Origin: Bacteroidales bacterium UBA2861 | Lineage (GTDB): Bacteria > Bacteroidota > Bacteroidia > Bacteroidales > UBA932 | Direction: 5' to 3' | DNA: 64,000 nt | Assembly: GCA_002350615.1 (NCBI GenBank) | Contig: DEFD01000025.1 | Coordinates: 124,001 to 188,000, forward strand | Shown: positions 14,744 through 22,774 of the stretch, piece after piece | Layout of the letters: each line of letters starts with the position of its first letter | How positions within the stretch are numbered: the stretch's first letter is position 1 | The notes under the pieces: generated by a model | Databases searched by the model: none | Told to the model about the DNA's origin: nothing | Seen by the model: only the letters and a program-made list of their open reading frames with translations | Program-made: the position numbers and the translations under genes

Positions 14744-17071
14744 TTATTTCCTTGCGGAGCTGCGCCACATCTGAGGGGTGATTCCGAAACGGGCTTTGAA
14801 AGAACGGGTGAAGTACGCCGGGCTGCTGAAGCCGACGGCATATCCCACTTCTTTGACCAGGACATCACTCTCCCGGAGCAGGCTTGCAGCCGCATCCAGA
14901 CGTCGGTTCCGGAGATAATCTACAGGAGTCTGGCCTATGACCTTCTTTATCTTGCGGGTGATGGTGCTGCGCGAGCAGTGGAAGTGGTTTTCCATATCGG
15001 AAATGCCGAATTCCGGCTCGGCAAGATGCGCTGAAACGAATTCTTCAAGCTCGGATGCGAACAGGTCGTCGGCAGTTGCCGCGAATTTTTTCCTGCGGAA
15101 AAGAACAAGCCCGACGACGGAAACTGCCAAGCCGAAGAGAATGAGAGCGAACGCCAGAATCATACGCCGGAGGCCTCTTCCGTTTTTCTGCATTAAGGGT
15201 ACGCCTTCGGTATCCAGCAGGACAGGGTTGAAGTAGGTAAAGCCGTCCGCAGTACCGAAGAATATGGTCCCGTCGCACATGACGGCTCCTGCCTTGCGGA
15301 AGCAGGGCCAGGCAAGACCGTCAGGTTCATTGTAAAGCCTTAAGGTGCGGGCAGAAGGGTCCAGGCGGTAGATTCCGGAATCGGAGCCCAGCCACAGATA
15401 GCCCCGGGAATCTTGTACGGCTATATAAAAGACATTCGTCCTGAGCGGACTGTTTTTCACAGATATTCCCTCGAACGAGTCTTCACTGCCGCTTTTCCTG
15501 GCTATTCCCGCGGTAAAGCCTATCGACCACACATCCCCGGCATCGTCGCATAAGACAGATGCCACAAGGCTTGGGATGGGAGTTCCGTTGTATGGGTTCC
15601 ATATCCCTGAAAGGCTGTCCGCATAAGGGTCATAGCGGAGCACGCCCTGGGAATAACTCGCCATCCAGATATTTCCGTTAAGGTCCTCGTCAATCCAGCC
15701 GATCGAGTTCTTCCATTCCGGCATATTGACCGGCTTGAATCCTTTTTCCGGATGATATCTGTAAAGCCTCGAGCTTCCTGCATAGACAGTTCCGTCCACG
15801 GTCACCGATACCGAATTGAAGACAGTGCCCTTGTTCCATATCCTGCATCGGGCCGATTCGGGATCCAGAAGGATCATACCTGAAGAACTTGCACACCAGA
15901 TTCCGTCATCGGCAACGGCAAGGGAAAGCAGCCTGCGGGAAACGTCCGGAGGCAAGGTCCATTCTTTCAGGAGCCCGCTGCCGCGGTCGAAGACGAACAG
16001 TCCGTCCCGCTCGGAGGAAATGAAACATCTGCCGTCTTTCCATTCCGCAAAAGAGCTTATGCAAGAGCCCTCGAGGCTTTTGCCGGATGTAGTCATCCTG
16101 ATGTTGACAAAAGGTCCGTCACCAGTCCTGCACCACGCGATACCGTCCCTTTCCGTCGCGGCATACAGAATCCCCCGGGAATCGATGACGACATCCTTTA
16201 TCGCACCTGGAGGGATGGAAAAGCGGTCCAGAGGATTGTTCCTTGAATAAGAGACCGCCCCGTCAGGAGAAGGACTGCCGAAAAGAATCAGTCCGTCTGA
16301 GGCAGCTGCCCAGAGTCCCTTTCCATCGGGTGCAAGGATCACCTTGCTGATATTCCCCTGCTCCAGCGCCACTTCGGTGTTTCCAGTGGAGAGATCCGCC
16401 AAAAGTACCCCCTCGGGCGTTACAAGATACAGTTTCCCATTATCAGCGGGGCAGACGCTGCGCACCGTGATTCCCGGGAACATCTGCGTCCATTCGTCTC
16501 CGGATTTGCAATATAGTTTTCCGGCGAAGGAAGGCAGGTAAAGCCTGTCCCCGATATTCACGATCTGGTATATATAACGAAGTTCCCTCCAGTTGCGAAG
16601 TGCGTTTCCATCCCAGGAAAACAGGCCTTCGTCACGGGAACTCATCCACATAGTCCCGAGGGAGTCACGGCAAAGGGAGTATATTCGGTTCGAAGGAAGA
16701 CCGGAGGATGCCGGTGCCAAAGCCGACAACGGAATGAAACGGTCCTGCGCCCTGTTGTAAATGAACACTCCCGTATTCGTCCCTACCCAGATATTCCCGG
16801 AGGCATCTTCCGCTATGGAAGATATATAATCGTTGTCCGTGCCTATCTCATCCTTGGAGAACGCCCGTATCTTCCTGCCGTCCCATAGATTGAGGCCGTT
16901 GCAGGTCCCCATCCATATATTACCTGAAGAGTCGCAGAAGAGCGAGGATGTCCCATCGTAGGAAAGACCGTGGGAAGAGGCGCTTATGCGATGGAATTCC
17001 AAAGGAATCGAGGCGTGCAATTCCGAAGAGATGCACGCCATCGCGAGGATAAGTGTAATTATGCGCCTCAC
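14744..17071 (-). CDS. Membrane-bound beta-propeller/AraC one-component regulator
   Basis: A 775-residue protein with a signal peptide, two-component-regulator propeller repeats (for example GNIWMGTCNGLNLWDG, about 25-630), one membrane span (about 646-668, followed by RRKK), and a cytoplasmic AraC helix-turn-helix domain (about 680-775, SPAYFTRSFKARFGITP). The kinase, ATPase and receiver domains of a normal hybrid two-component system are all missing, and there is no clear Y_Y_Y domain. It probably senses a periplasmic ligand and acts directly on DNA. It starts with GTG, four bases after TATATTTG. It lies 14 bases downstream of the beta-lactamase gene, which is a plausible target. Confidence 0.88.
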   Translation of the reverse strand: MRRIITLILAMACISSELHASIPLEFHRISASSHGLSYDGTSSLFCDSSGNIWMGTCNGLNLWDGRKIRAFSKDEIGTDNDYISSIAEDASGNIWVGTNTGVFIYNRAQDRFIPLSALAPASSGLPSNRIYSLCRDSLGTMWMSSRDEGLFSWDGNALRNWRELRYIYQIVNIGDRLYLPSFAGKLYCKSGDEWTQMFPGITVRSVCPADNGKLYLVTPEGVLLADLSTGNTEVALEQGNISKVILAPDGKGLWAAASDGLILFGSPSPDGAVSYSRNNPLDRFSIPPGAIKDVVIDSRGILYAATERDGIAWCRTGDGPFVNIRMTTSGKSLEGSCISSFAEWKDGRCFISSERDGLFVFDRGSGLLKEWTLPPDVSRRLLSLAVADDGIWCASSSGMILLDPESARCRIWNKGTVFNSVSVTVDGTVYAGSSRLYRYHPEKGFKPVNMPEWKNSIGWIDEDLNGNIWMASYSQGVLRYDPYADSLSGIWNPYNGTPIPSLVASVLCDDAGDVWSIGFTAGIARKSGSEDSFEGISVKNSPLRTNVFYIAVQDSRGYLWLGSDSGIYRLDPSARTLRLYNEPDGLAWPCFRKAGAVMCDGTIFFGTADGFTYFNPVLLDTEGVPLMQKNGRGLRRMILAFALILFGLAVSVVGLVLFRRKKFAATADDLFASELEEFVSAHLAEPEFGISDMENHFHCSRSTITRKIKKVIGQTPVDYLRNRRLDAAASLLRESDVLVKEVGYAVGFSSPAYFTRSFKARFGITPQMWRSSARK

Positions 17072-17075
17072 AAGG

Positions 17076-17083
17076 CAAATATA
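17076..17083 (-). promoter_or_regulatory. -7 box (TATATTTG) for the propeller-AraC gene
   Basis: Minus-strand reading TATATTTG-CCTT-GTG. It lies between the stop of the upstream serine hydrolase gene and the GTG start, so the regulator can be transcribed alone and probably without a leader. Confidence 0.55.
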
Positions 17084-17084
17084 A

Positions 17085-18941
17085 TTATTTCAGCAAAGCG
17101 GCGGCAACCGCATTCGAGACTTTGGCCCTGTCGGTCTTGAGCGCGGCATAGCCGGTATCCGAAGGGTGGCAGCGGTTCGCGAAAAGGACTATGGCGAGGT
17201 CGTTGCCGAAATCTACCAGGACGAATGTTCCGCAATATCCGGTGTGGCAGATCAGGTCATCCGAAAGCCTGTTGCCCTTCACTCCGGAAGCCGTGCTGGA
17301 ATTGTCCCAGCCGAGGGTTCGCCCGAATGCCACGGGAGTGGACATCAGCCTGACCGTCTCCGGCTCAAGTATCTGCACACCATTCAGCTGTCCGCCGGCC
17401 AGAAGCACCTTTGTAAGAATGGACATATCCGCGGCAGTGGTGAAAAGTCCCGCATTTCCTGCATTGCCCCTGCATACCGTCCAGGCTACATCGTCGATGC
17501 ACTTGCCTATGCGGATGGAAGCACCGGAGAGCTGAGGGGCTATCCTCGCCTTATAGGCCTCGGGAATTTCTTCATCGGCAGGAAGATACATCGTGTCTTC
17601 CATCCCGAGCGGCTGGAAGATGTGCTCCTTGGCATAATCGCACAGTCTCTGGCCTGTAATCCTTTCTATAATCTGCTGGCAGAGGAAGAAATTAAGGCAG
17701 CTGTAACGGTAGGTTTTGCTGAGGCGGGGATGGGAATCGGCGATATAGGCCACCAGGAGGTCCGGCCTGCCCGCATAATCCGCCGCCTTGATATAGCCCT
17801 GGTAATTGGGGAATCCGCTGCTGTGGGTAAGGAGATTCTCAACCGTGATGTCCTCGGCAGGATCGAACTCGGTAAGATAGGTCCCGATCGTGGCCTTGAG
17901 GTCCACCAGTCCCTTCTCCACAAGCTGCATCATCGATATCGAGGTGCTCACGGACTTGGTAACCGAAGCCATATCGAAGACCACGTCCTCCGTCATAGGG
18001 ACCACGGTCGGGGTGACGGACTTGTTGCCATAGGCTTTCGAATAGACGGTTTCGTTTCCTTTGATCACGCTCAGGACAGCTCCCGGGATTGTCCCGGCGG
18101 CAATGCTGGCATTGAGCACATCGTCGGCCTCCCAGATATAGAGAGGGCTGTCCGCCCAGGAGGCACTGCGGTCCGGGCAGTCCAGCACCTTGTTCTTGTT
18201 GCGTTTGAAATTGTAAGATGAGAGGCTGCAGGTCCCTGTCTTGTCAACGGTCCGGAAACTTATCGTGAAATCGTCGGCAGTCCCGGGGAGGACGGCGATA
18301 TAGTACCACTCGCCGGAGATGAGAGTACCGGACGTCGGCTCGAATTCTATCTTGTCCGAAGCCTCGCTTACCGAAGACACAACAGGCGTCCCGCCCTGAA
18401 GGCCGATGCTGATTTTCCCAGCCAGGGGCGTGCCGGAGGCAGACTGTATGGTAACCTTGCGGATATCACGGCGCTCAACCCTGAATTTGAGAGCCCCGCA
18501 GACATTTTGGAAAAGAAGGTCCGTGGTAGGAGAGCAGGCAATCTTGATATTGTCCGAATAATCCCCGGCTACCGCCTTCTGGAGGGAAGGCAGAACCGTG
18601 GTCACGGTCCCGTCGCCGAAAGAAGCGTCTGCGCGATAAGGATACAGTCCCCAGTAATCCGAGCTGGATCCGCCCTGGTCGAGCACGCCGGTAAAAGTGG
18701 CTGTGCCGCCGTTGTCTTTAGTGGTGAATTCCTTGTTCTGCCCGGCCCAGAATATGTTTATGGCATCGCCCGAATTCCACTGGGACTTGCCTTCGGAATC
18801 GAAGGAGACCTTGCTGCCGGGCAAAGCTGCGGTAAAACTCACCGCAATCTCTTTTCCGCTTTCTTCGATGTTTTCAGGCACTGCCGCCGAACATGCGGCA
18901 CAAAGTGCGGCAAGCGCTGCCGCAGTTATCATCTTATTCAT
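17085..18941 (-). CDS. Lipoprotein: fimbrillin-like domain fused to class C beta-lactamase-type serine hydrolase
   Basis: A 618-residue lipoprotein (AALCAAC, Cys about 17). Residues 25-250 resemble a fimbrillin/Mfa-like beta-sandwich (WNSGDAINIFWAG and a YPY segment). Residues 265-615 form a penicillin-recognising hydrolase: SVTK (SxxK, Ser about 326), YSCLN in place of the YxN motif (about 418), and HTGYCGT near 567. Related proteins are peptidases or esterases more often than true beta-lactamases. It begins inside the end of the FISUMP lipoprotein gene (eight-base overlap), so the two are coupled and probably act together on the cell surface. Confidence 0.85.
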   Translation of the reverse strand: MNKMITAAALAALCAACSAAVPENIEESGKEIAVSFTAALPGSKVSFDSEGKSQWNSGDAINIFWAGQNKEFTTKDNGGTATFTGVLDQGGSSSDYWGLYPYRADASFGDGTVTTVLPSLQKAVAGDYSDNIKIACSPTTDLLFQNVCGALKFRVERRDIRKVTIQSASGTPLAGKISIGLQGGTPVVSSVSEASDKIEFEPTSGTLISGEWYYIAVLPGTADDFTISFRTVDKTGTCSLSSYNFKRNKNKVLDCPDRSASWADSPLYIWEADDVLNASIAAGTIPGAVLSVIKGNETVYSKAYGNKSVTPTVVPMTEDVVFDMASVTKSVSTSISMMQLVEKGLVDLKATIGTYLTEFDPAEDITVENLLTHSSGFPNYQGYIKAADYAGRPDLLVAYIADSHPRLSKTYRYSCLNFFLCQQIIERITGQRLCDYAKEHIFQPLGMEDTMYLPADEEIPEAYKARIAPQLSGASIRIGKCIDDVAWTVCRGNAGNAGLFTTAADMSILTKVLLAGGQLNGVQILEPETVRLMSTPVAFGRTLGWDNSSTASGVKGNRLSDDLICHTGYCGTFVLVDFGNDLAIVLFANRCHPSDTGYAALKTDRAKVSNAVAAALLK

Positions 18942-20976
18942 CCTCAGGATCCTCCAAATCAGTTGATGTATCTGTTTTGCTGTCTTCTTTGCGGCAACGG
19001 ACAGGACAGGCCGACGCCCGGCCGCGGTTCACGTGCGTCATAGTATAAATACCGCTGCTGAACGCATAGAGGCAAATCGGATAATTGAGATTGCCCGTTG
19101 CCGTCCAGGTGGCCACACGGAATCCTCTGAACCGAAGATTGTCGGAATTGTGCTCCCAAATTCCTCCCGGTGCCCAGTAATTGGTGTTGGTGCCATCATA
19201 CTTCACGTTGTAACCGGGAGAGACCAAAAACGCATTCTGGTCTTTTACGAAGTTCATATACTTACCCTCCGTAACCTTGTAGCCGGCAGGACAGGGATCG
19301 TAAACCGTTTTCACGCCGTTTGGCTCCGAAAGGGCCTGGGATATATTCTCCCATGTCATCTTGACCTTGCAGCCCCAGAAAGCAAGTTCTTCTCCGGTGT
19401 TGGTGCCCTGGGCCCCTTTGTACCAGCGGTAAGGAGTGCCGCTGCCCTTGATACGGACGGTCGGGTTCTTTATGCTCCAGGCAATATTGCCGTTGGCGTC
19501 GCTGACGGTAGTCGAGGTGCAGAAAGTTGAAGTCTGGGCGAAACCGCCGGCATTGAACTCGGCACTCCCGCTTTTCGCTCCGGCAGGGAGCGCGGCCCTG
19601 GATATCGCAAAGGGGTCCTTGCGGCCCCACTGATAATGCAGGCCGATGCAGTCCAGATTCGTGGAGACATCGCATTTGTTTGTATTTGTGGCGCCCAGGT
19701 CACGGTCCTGAAGTATGCCGCCGTTGACTGCCGTATAGGCAAGGTCGGCCGGGGTGTCCGTCACCCAGATATGGAAACTCCAGAGGACAGTGCCGGAGGC
19801 ATCTTTGACAGCAACAAGGGCGTTGCCTTCGGAAGATGCCGCCTTCACATTGAGATTCGTGCCTTCGATGCTGCAGGAGGCCAGGACCGAACCGGCGACG
19901 GATGCATCCGCCTTCTCGGCTAGCTCCCAAAGAACTTCGCAGCTGAACCCTTCAGGGAGCCACAGGCTGCCGTCGCTTGCGACCACCCTCCTGTTTTCGT
20001 AGGTGTAATCAGGGTTGAAAGTATAATATGGTGCTATGTCAAGGCTGCCGGACTGCCGGGGTTCCAGCATCAGGCAGTTTGCCGAACCATAGTAGGTTGT
20101 CAGCTGAAGTACCGGATACCCTTTATTAAGACCGGGTTCTACGGTAACCTGACGCGCGCTCGACATGGAGAACACGCGCCCGTCTTCCATAGTGAAAGTG
20201 AATTCCAGGGTGTTGTAGGTGCCCGCCGGCAGGATGAAGAGGAATGCGGTGGATGCATTCACGGTAGCCGGAGTCTTGGTTATGGACTGGCCTCCTGCCG
20301 TATGGGATACTACAGTGGCGGAATATGATTCCTCGCCGTCGGGGCTGAGGACTATGTTGCCCTCCTCATCGACCAGGCCGGTTCCGCTGACCGGCTTGTC
20401 CGTAACGAGCCGCACCGAATGCACCTTGTCGCCGAATCCCTGATAATCATTCAATTTCACCGATATGCTTCCGCAGAGGTTTGTGAAGACAAGATTCGTC
20501 TCTCCCTCTTCGGCAACTGCATAGAGAGGAGCATTGGCCACGTTTTCGGCGTTGTTTCCCACCGAGGTATGGACGACCTGATCACGCAGGGCGCTGAAAT
20601 CCACGCTCAGTTTTCCCTCGGAAAGGGCAAGACCCCTCTGCGCGGGATAAACCGCATATCTTTTTTCCGATAACGGAGTACCCTCGCCGTCCGGGGTGAA
20701 TACTGCCACAGCTGAGTTTTCTGACAGGGATGTAGTGTAAGTCTGACCCGTGCTTTCGCTCTCGGAGTACAGTTTAATTGCATCACCGTTTTTCCAGACC
20801 ACCGGATACACGCCGTTATCTACAGTTCCCAATGTAGTCTTCGGCCGTGGAGAAATAGTGCAGGTCAGTTCCTGGTCATTTCCGGCAATGATATTGCTGC
20901 CGGCATGGTTTGCTTCCTTGGAGCAGGACACGGCGCAACACACTGCAACAAGAAGGAGTAAGATTCTGTTTTTCAT
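18934..20976 (-). CDS. Surface lipoprotein with fimbrillin-like domains and C-terminal FISUMP domain
   Basis: A 680-residue protein starting MKNRILLLLVAVCCAVSC with lipidated Cys18. The upstream extension in the same frame overlaps the microprotein gene and was rejected. The N-terminal 300 residues look like a fimbrillin-type beta-sandwich (YPAQRGLAL, NLCGSISVKL). The C-terminal part from about 420 is a Fibrobacter succinogenes major paralogous-type domain: DRDLGATN, LHYQWGRKDPF, YDPCPAGYKV, and terminal PVRCRKE. Cell-surface display or adhesion is inferred. It ends in a short acidic tail. It is second in the microprotein-lipoprotein-hydrolase operon. Confidence 0.85.
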   Translation of the reverse strand: MKNRILLLLVAVCCAVSCSKEANHAGSNIIAGNDQELTCTISPRPKTTLGTVDNGVYPVVWKNGDAIKLYSESESTGQTYTTSLSENSAVAVFTPDGEGTPLSEKRYAVYPAQRGLALSEGKLSVDFSALRDQVVHTSVGNNAENVANAPLYAVAEEGETNLVFTNLCGSISVKLNDYQGFGDKVHSVRLVTDKPVSGTGLVDEEGNIVLSPDGEESYSATVVSHTAGGQSITKTPATVNASTAFLFILPAGTYNTLEFTFTMEDGRVFSMSSARQVTVEPGLNKGYPVLQLTTYYGSANCLMLEPRQSGSLDIAPYYTFNPDYTYENRRVVASDGSLWLPEGFSCEVLWELAEKADASVAGSVLASCSIEGTNLNVKAASSEGNALVAVKDASGTVLWSFHIWVTDTPADLAYTAVNGGILQDRDLGATNTNKCDVSTNLDCIGLHYQWGRKDPFAISRAALPAGAKSGSAEFNAGGFAQTSTFCTSTTVSDANGNIAWSIKNPTVRIKGSGTPYRWYKGAQGTNTGEELAFWGCKVKMTWENISQALSEPNGVKTVYDPCPAGYKVTEGKYMNFVKDQNAFLVSPGYNVKYDGTNTNYWAPGGIWEHNSDNLRFRGFRVATWTATGNLNYPICLYAFSSGIYTMTHVNRGRASACPVRCRKEDSKTDTSTDLEDPEDE

Positions 20977-20995
20977 TTCTTTTTGCTTTTTAGTG

Positions 20996-21157
20996 TTACC
21001 ATACGAGGGAGTCCGACCCCTCATCCTGCCAACTTGCACCGGTGTTCGAACCGTCACCGGCGGTAGTCCCTTCCACACCGCTTTGACAGAGCACGAAGGG
21101 CAGCTGGATTGCAGAAACTGTGCAATCCGGCTTCAAGTATTCCTTTACGAGATTCAT
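20996..21157 (-). CDS. 53-residue microprotein (KEY-x2-P type)
   Basis: Starts MNLVKEYLKPDC and ends DSLVW. No signal peptide or membrane span. An N-terminal charged segment is followed by a short hydrophobic stretch (AIQLPFVLC), then a Gly/Ser/Thr/Asp-rich acidic tail ending in Trp. Its TATTTTTG box is at 21176-21183. It is 19 bases upstream of the FISUMP lipoprotein start. The gene at 28681-28839 has the same length, the same KEY/REY-(I/L)-x-P-(D/E) start, hydrophobic centre and terminal Trp, also directly before a modular lipoprotein. Similar short ORFs are frequent in Bacteroidales, to my recollection without assigned function. Confidence 0.75.
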   Translation of the reverse strand: MNLVKEYLKPDCTVSAIQLPFVLCQSGVEGTTAGDGSNTGASWQDEGSDSLVW

Positions 21158-21175
21158 ATTATTGGTTTTATTCAG

Positions 21176-21183
21176 CAAAAATA
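21176..21183 (-). promoter_or_regulatory. -7 box (TATTTTTG) for the microprotein operon
   Basis: TAnnTTTG match 18 bases upstream of the microprotein ATG. It gives a short leader of roughly a dozen bases for the microprotein-FISUMP-hydrolase operon. Confidence 0.55.
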
Positions 21184-21281
21184 GAGAAGCGGACGCCAAA
21201 GCCGGCAACCGCCCTCGTCATTCTATTGCACAATCTCGTCTTTGATTATTTCATTTGAGAATAAACCCGGAAATGCTTCAC

Positions 21282-22640
21282 CTAAATATCTTCCAGGGAT
21301 AATACGCCTGTTACGATTCTACTCCGCTTGAAATGGTTTTCTTTTGTCCTGGCGTAAGCAAGTTTCTCAGCAAAAGCCCCGGAATCAAACTTTTCGCAGT
21401 TTCTCTTAACCTCATAGATTTCCACCACATCCCCATCTAAACGCGGAGCGACTATATCCAACTCGCATTGCTGGTGATTGCCATGTTTGTCAATATAACC
21501 TTTAGTGTCCCACCATCCTCCGATATCGCGGTATTCCATACTCTCGATAAGTTTTGTCCGGAAATAACGTTCAAGGACCGTACCGGAATAAGTATGGTAG
21601 TCTTGTTCGAGAATTTTTCCGAGAGCCGCATAATTACCGATCTCGACTAGGCGCTGGTTCTTCTCTATATAACGGAACCAGAAACGAAGGAAAATGTCAC
21701 TGATTTCGTAGCGGACCGTCTGAGTCTTTGGTTTGGCCCAGATTGGACGGACTTTCCTTATAAGTTCGTAAGTGGACTCCAGTTTCGATAACTGCCCTCC
21801 GATGCTCTTGCCTCCAAGATAATCTTCTATATCAGCCTGGGTATTGAACCCCAGGGCAATGGCCTGCATTATCGAGAAATATGTACCATACTTCTTTCCA
21901 AATTCCTGTGCAAGCAGTTTGCGACCTTCCTCCAGAAGAGGGGAATCGTCACGGCAAATCCTTCCAATCATTGACTTGGGAGTCGTTGCTTTCAGGTCTA
22001 TAAAGTATTCCACATATTTGGGGATACCGCCCGTGTATGTATACAGGGCGAGAATGTCATCTTTCGAATAAGCGGGAGCGTTGTCTTCCATTATCTTTTT
22101 CAAGACCGCAATCGGGAATGCGTTCAACTTGATCATAGCATCCTGCCTCCCGTAAAGAGGCTCCTTCCTGTTTTTGTAGAGTTTCTCCATCAGTGAATAG
22201 ACAGACCCGCTGACAACCATATTCACGTGGCTTTCTTTCTGAAGACGGTCCCACCAATTCTGGATATCACCGTATATGGCGGGATTCACTTCCAAAAAAT
22301 TCTGAAACTCATCGAAAAAAACTGTGAATTTCCGCCTCGTCCCTTCCTCCATAAAAAACCGGAAAACATCACGGAACGAATCCATAGGCGGGACGTAAGC
22401 TCCTGTTTTCTCCTTGAATTCCTGGCAGAATTCTCCACAGAGGACCGATTCACTCTTTTTCCCTACGAAGAGGTAAACATATGGCTCGTCCGAATATGCA
22501 GTCTTGACAAGCGTCGTTTTGCCGATGCGCCGGCGCCCGGTTACCACTGTCATCCGGGAATAATCATTATATGACAGTTCCCGCATTTCCTTCAATGACC
22601 GAAGTTGGTCTTCCCTATCGTAAAATCTCATAATACACAA
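21282..22640 (-). CDS. AAA ATPase with DUF234-like C-terminal nuclease-fold domain
   Basis: A 452-residue protein of the archaeal-type ATPase group (AAA_14/DUF234). Walker A is GRRRIGKTT (35-43) and Walker B is FTVFFDEFQNF (about 104). A winged-helix middle region (ALGFNTQADIEDYLGG) precedes FLRFWFRYI and a C-terminal segment ELDIVAP...EIYEVKRN that matches a PD-(D/E)xK restriction-like core. MRFYDRE at 22631 is an alternative start. Base composition is visibly AT-richer than the neighbours, which suggests horizontal transfer. The function is unknown. It stands alone with its own promoter and repeat-bearing leader. Confidence 0.85.
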   Translation of the reverse strand: MCIMRFYDREDQLRSLKEMRELSYNDYSRMTVVTGRRRIGKTTLVKTAYSDEPYVYLFVGKKSESVLCGEFCQEFKEKTGAYVPPMDSFRDVFRFFMEEGTRRKFTVFFDEFQNFLEVNPAIYGDIQNWWDRLQKESHVNMVVSGSVYSLMEKLYKNRKEPLYGRQDAMIKLNAFPIAVLKKIMEDNAPAYSKDDILALYTYTGGIPKYVEYFIDLKATTPKSMIGRICRDDSPLLEEGRKLLAQEFGKKYGTYFSIMQAIALGFNTQADIEDYLGGKSIGGQLSKLESTYELIRKVRPIWAKPKTQTVRYEISDIFLRFWFRYIEKNQRLVEIGNYAALGKILEQDYHTYSGTVLERYFRTKLIESMEYRDIGGWWDTKGYIDKHGNHQQCELDIVAPRLDGDVVEIYEVKRNCEKFDSGAFAEKLAYARTKENHFKRSRIVTGVLSLEDI

Positions 22641-22644
22641 CTTT

Positions 22645-22670
22645 TTTACAGCCGTAAAATTTACAGCCGT
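22645..22670 (-). promoter_or_regulatory. Tandem 11-bp repeats in the ATPase leader (possible operator)
   Basis: ACGGCTGTAAA occurs twice on the coding strand (plus-strand 22645-22655 and 22660-22670), 15 bp apart, between the -7 box and the start codon. The arrangement suits a repressor or RNA-level control site. Nothing else supports that role. Confidence 0.5.
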
Positions 22671-22672
22671 TG

Positions 22673-22680
22673 CAAAGTTA
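22673..22680 (-). promoter_or_regulatory. -7 box (TAACTTTG) for the ATPase gene
   Basis: TAnnTTTG match 32 bases upstream of ATG 22640, immediately 5' of the tandem repeats. Confidence 0.55.
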
Positions 22681-22731
22681 ATAAAAAATTATGGATTCAA
22701 TAAAGTTTCGCTGGCTGGATTGCAGAAACAA

Positions 22732-22770
22732 TCACCAATCCTTGAAAGGATGTCGGGTGAGGCGGGCGTT
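22732..22770. repeat. Left copy of the 39-bp direct repeat flanking the PUL (attL-like)
   Basis: Identical at 38 of 39 positions to 44380-44418. On the minus strand it spells the last 13 codons of the CYTH gene (NARLTRHPFKDW plus TGA). The single difference is a synonymous Arg codon (CGA here, CGC there). It lies four bases beyond the stop of the PUL regulator gene and has no CYTH coding sequence in front of it, so it is a displaced gene end. Confidence 0.9.
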
Positions 22771-22774
22771 TACA

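Noticed and set aside
21103..22729. 16-bp exact repeat GCTGGATTGCAGAAAC at 21103-21118 and 22714-22729, considered as a second border repeat of an island
   Set aside because: One 16-mer match of this kind is about what chance allows in 64 kb, the first copy is coding sequence of the microprotein, and the neighbouring bases do not match.
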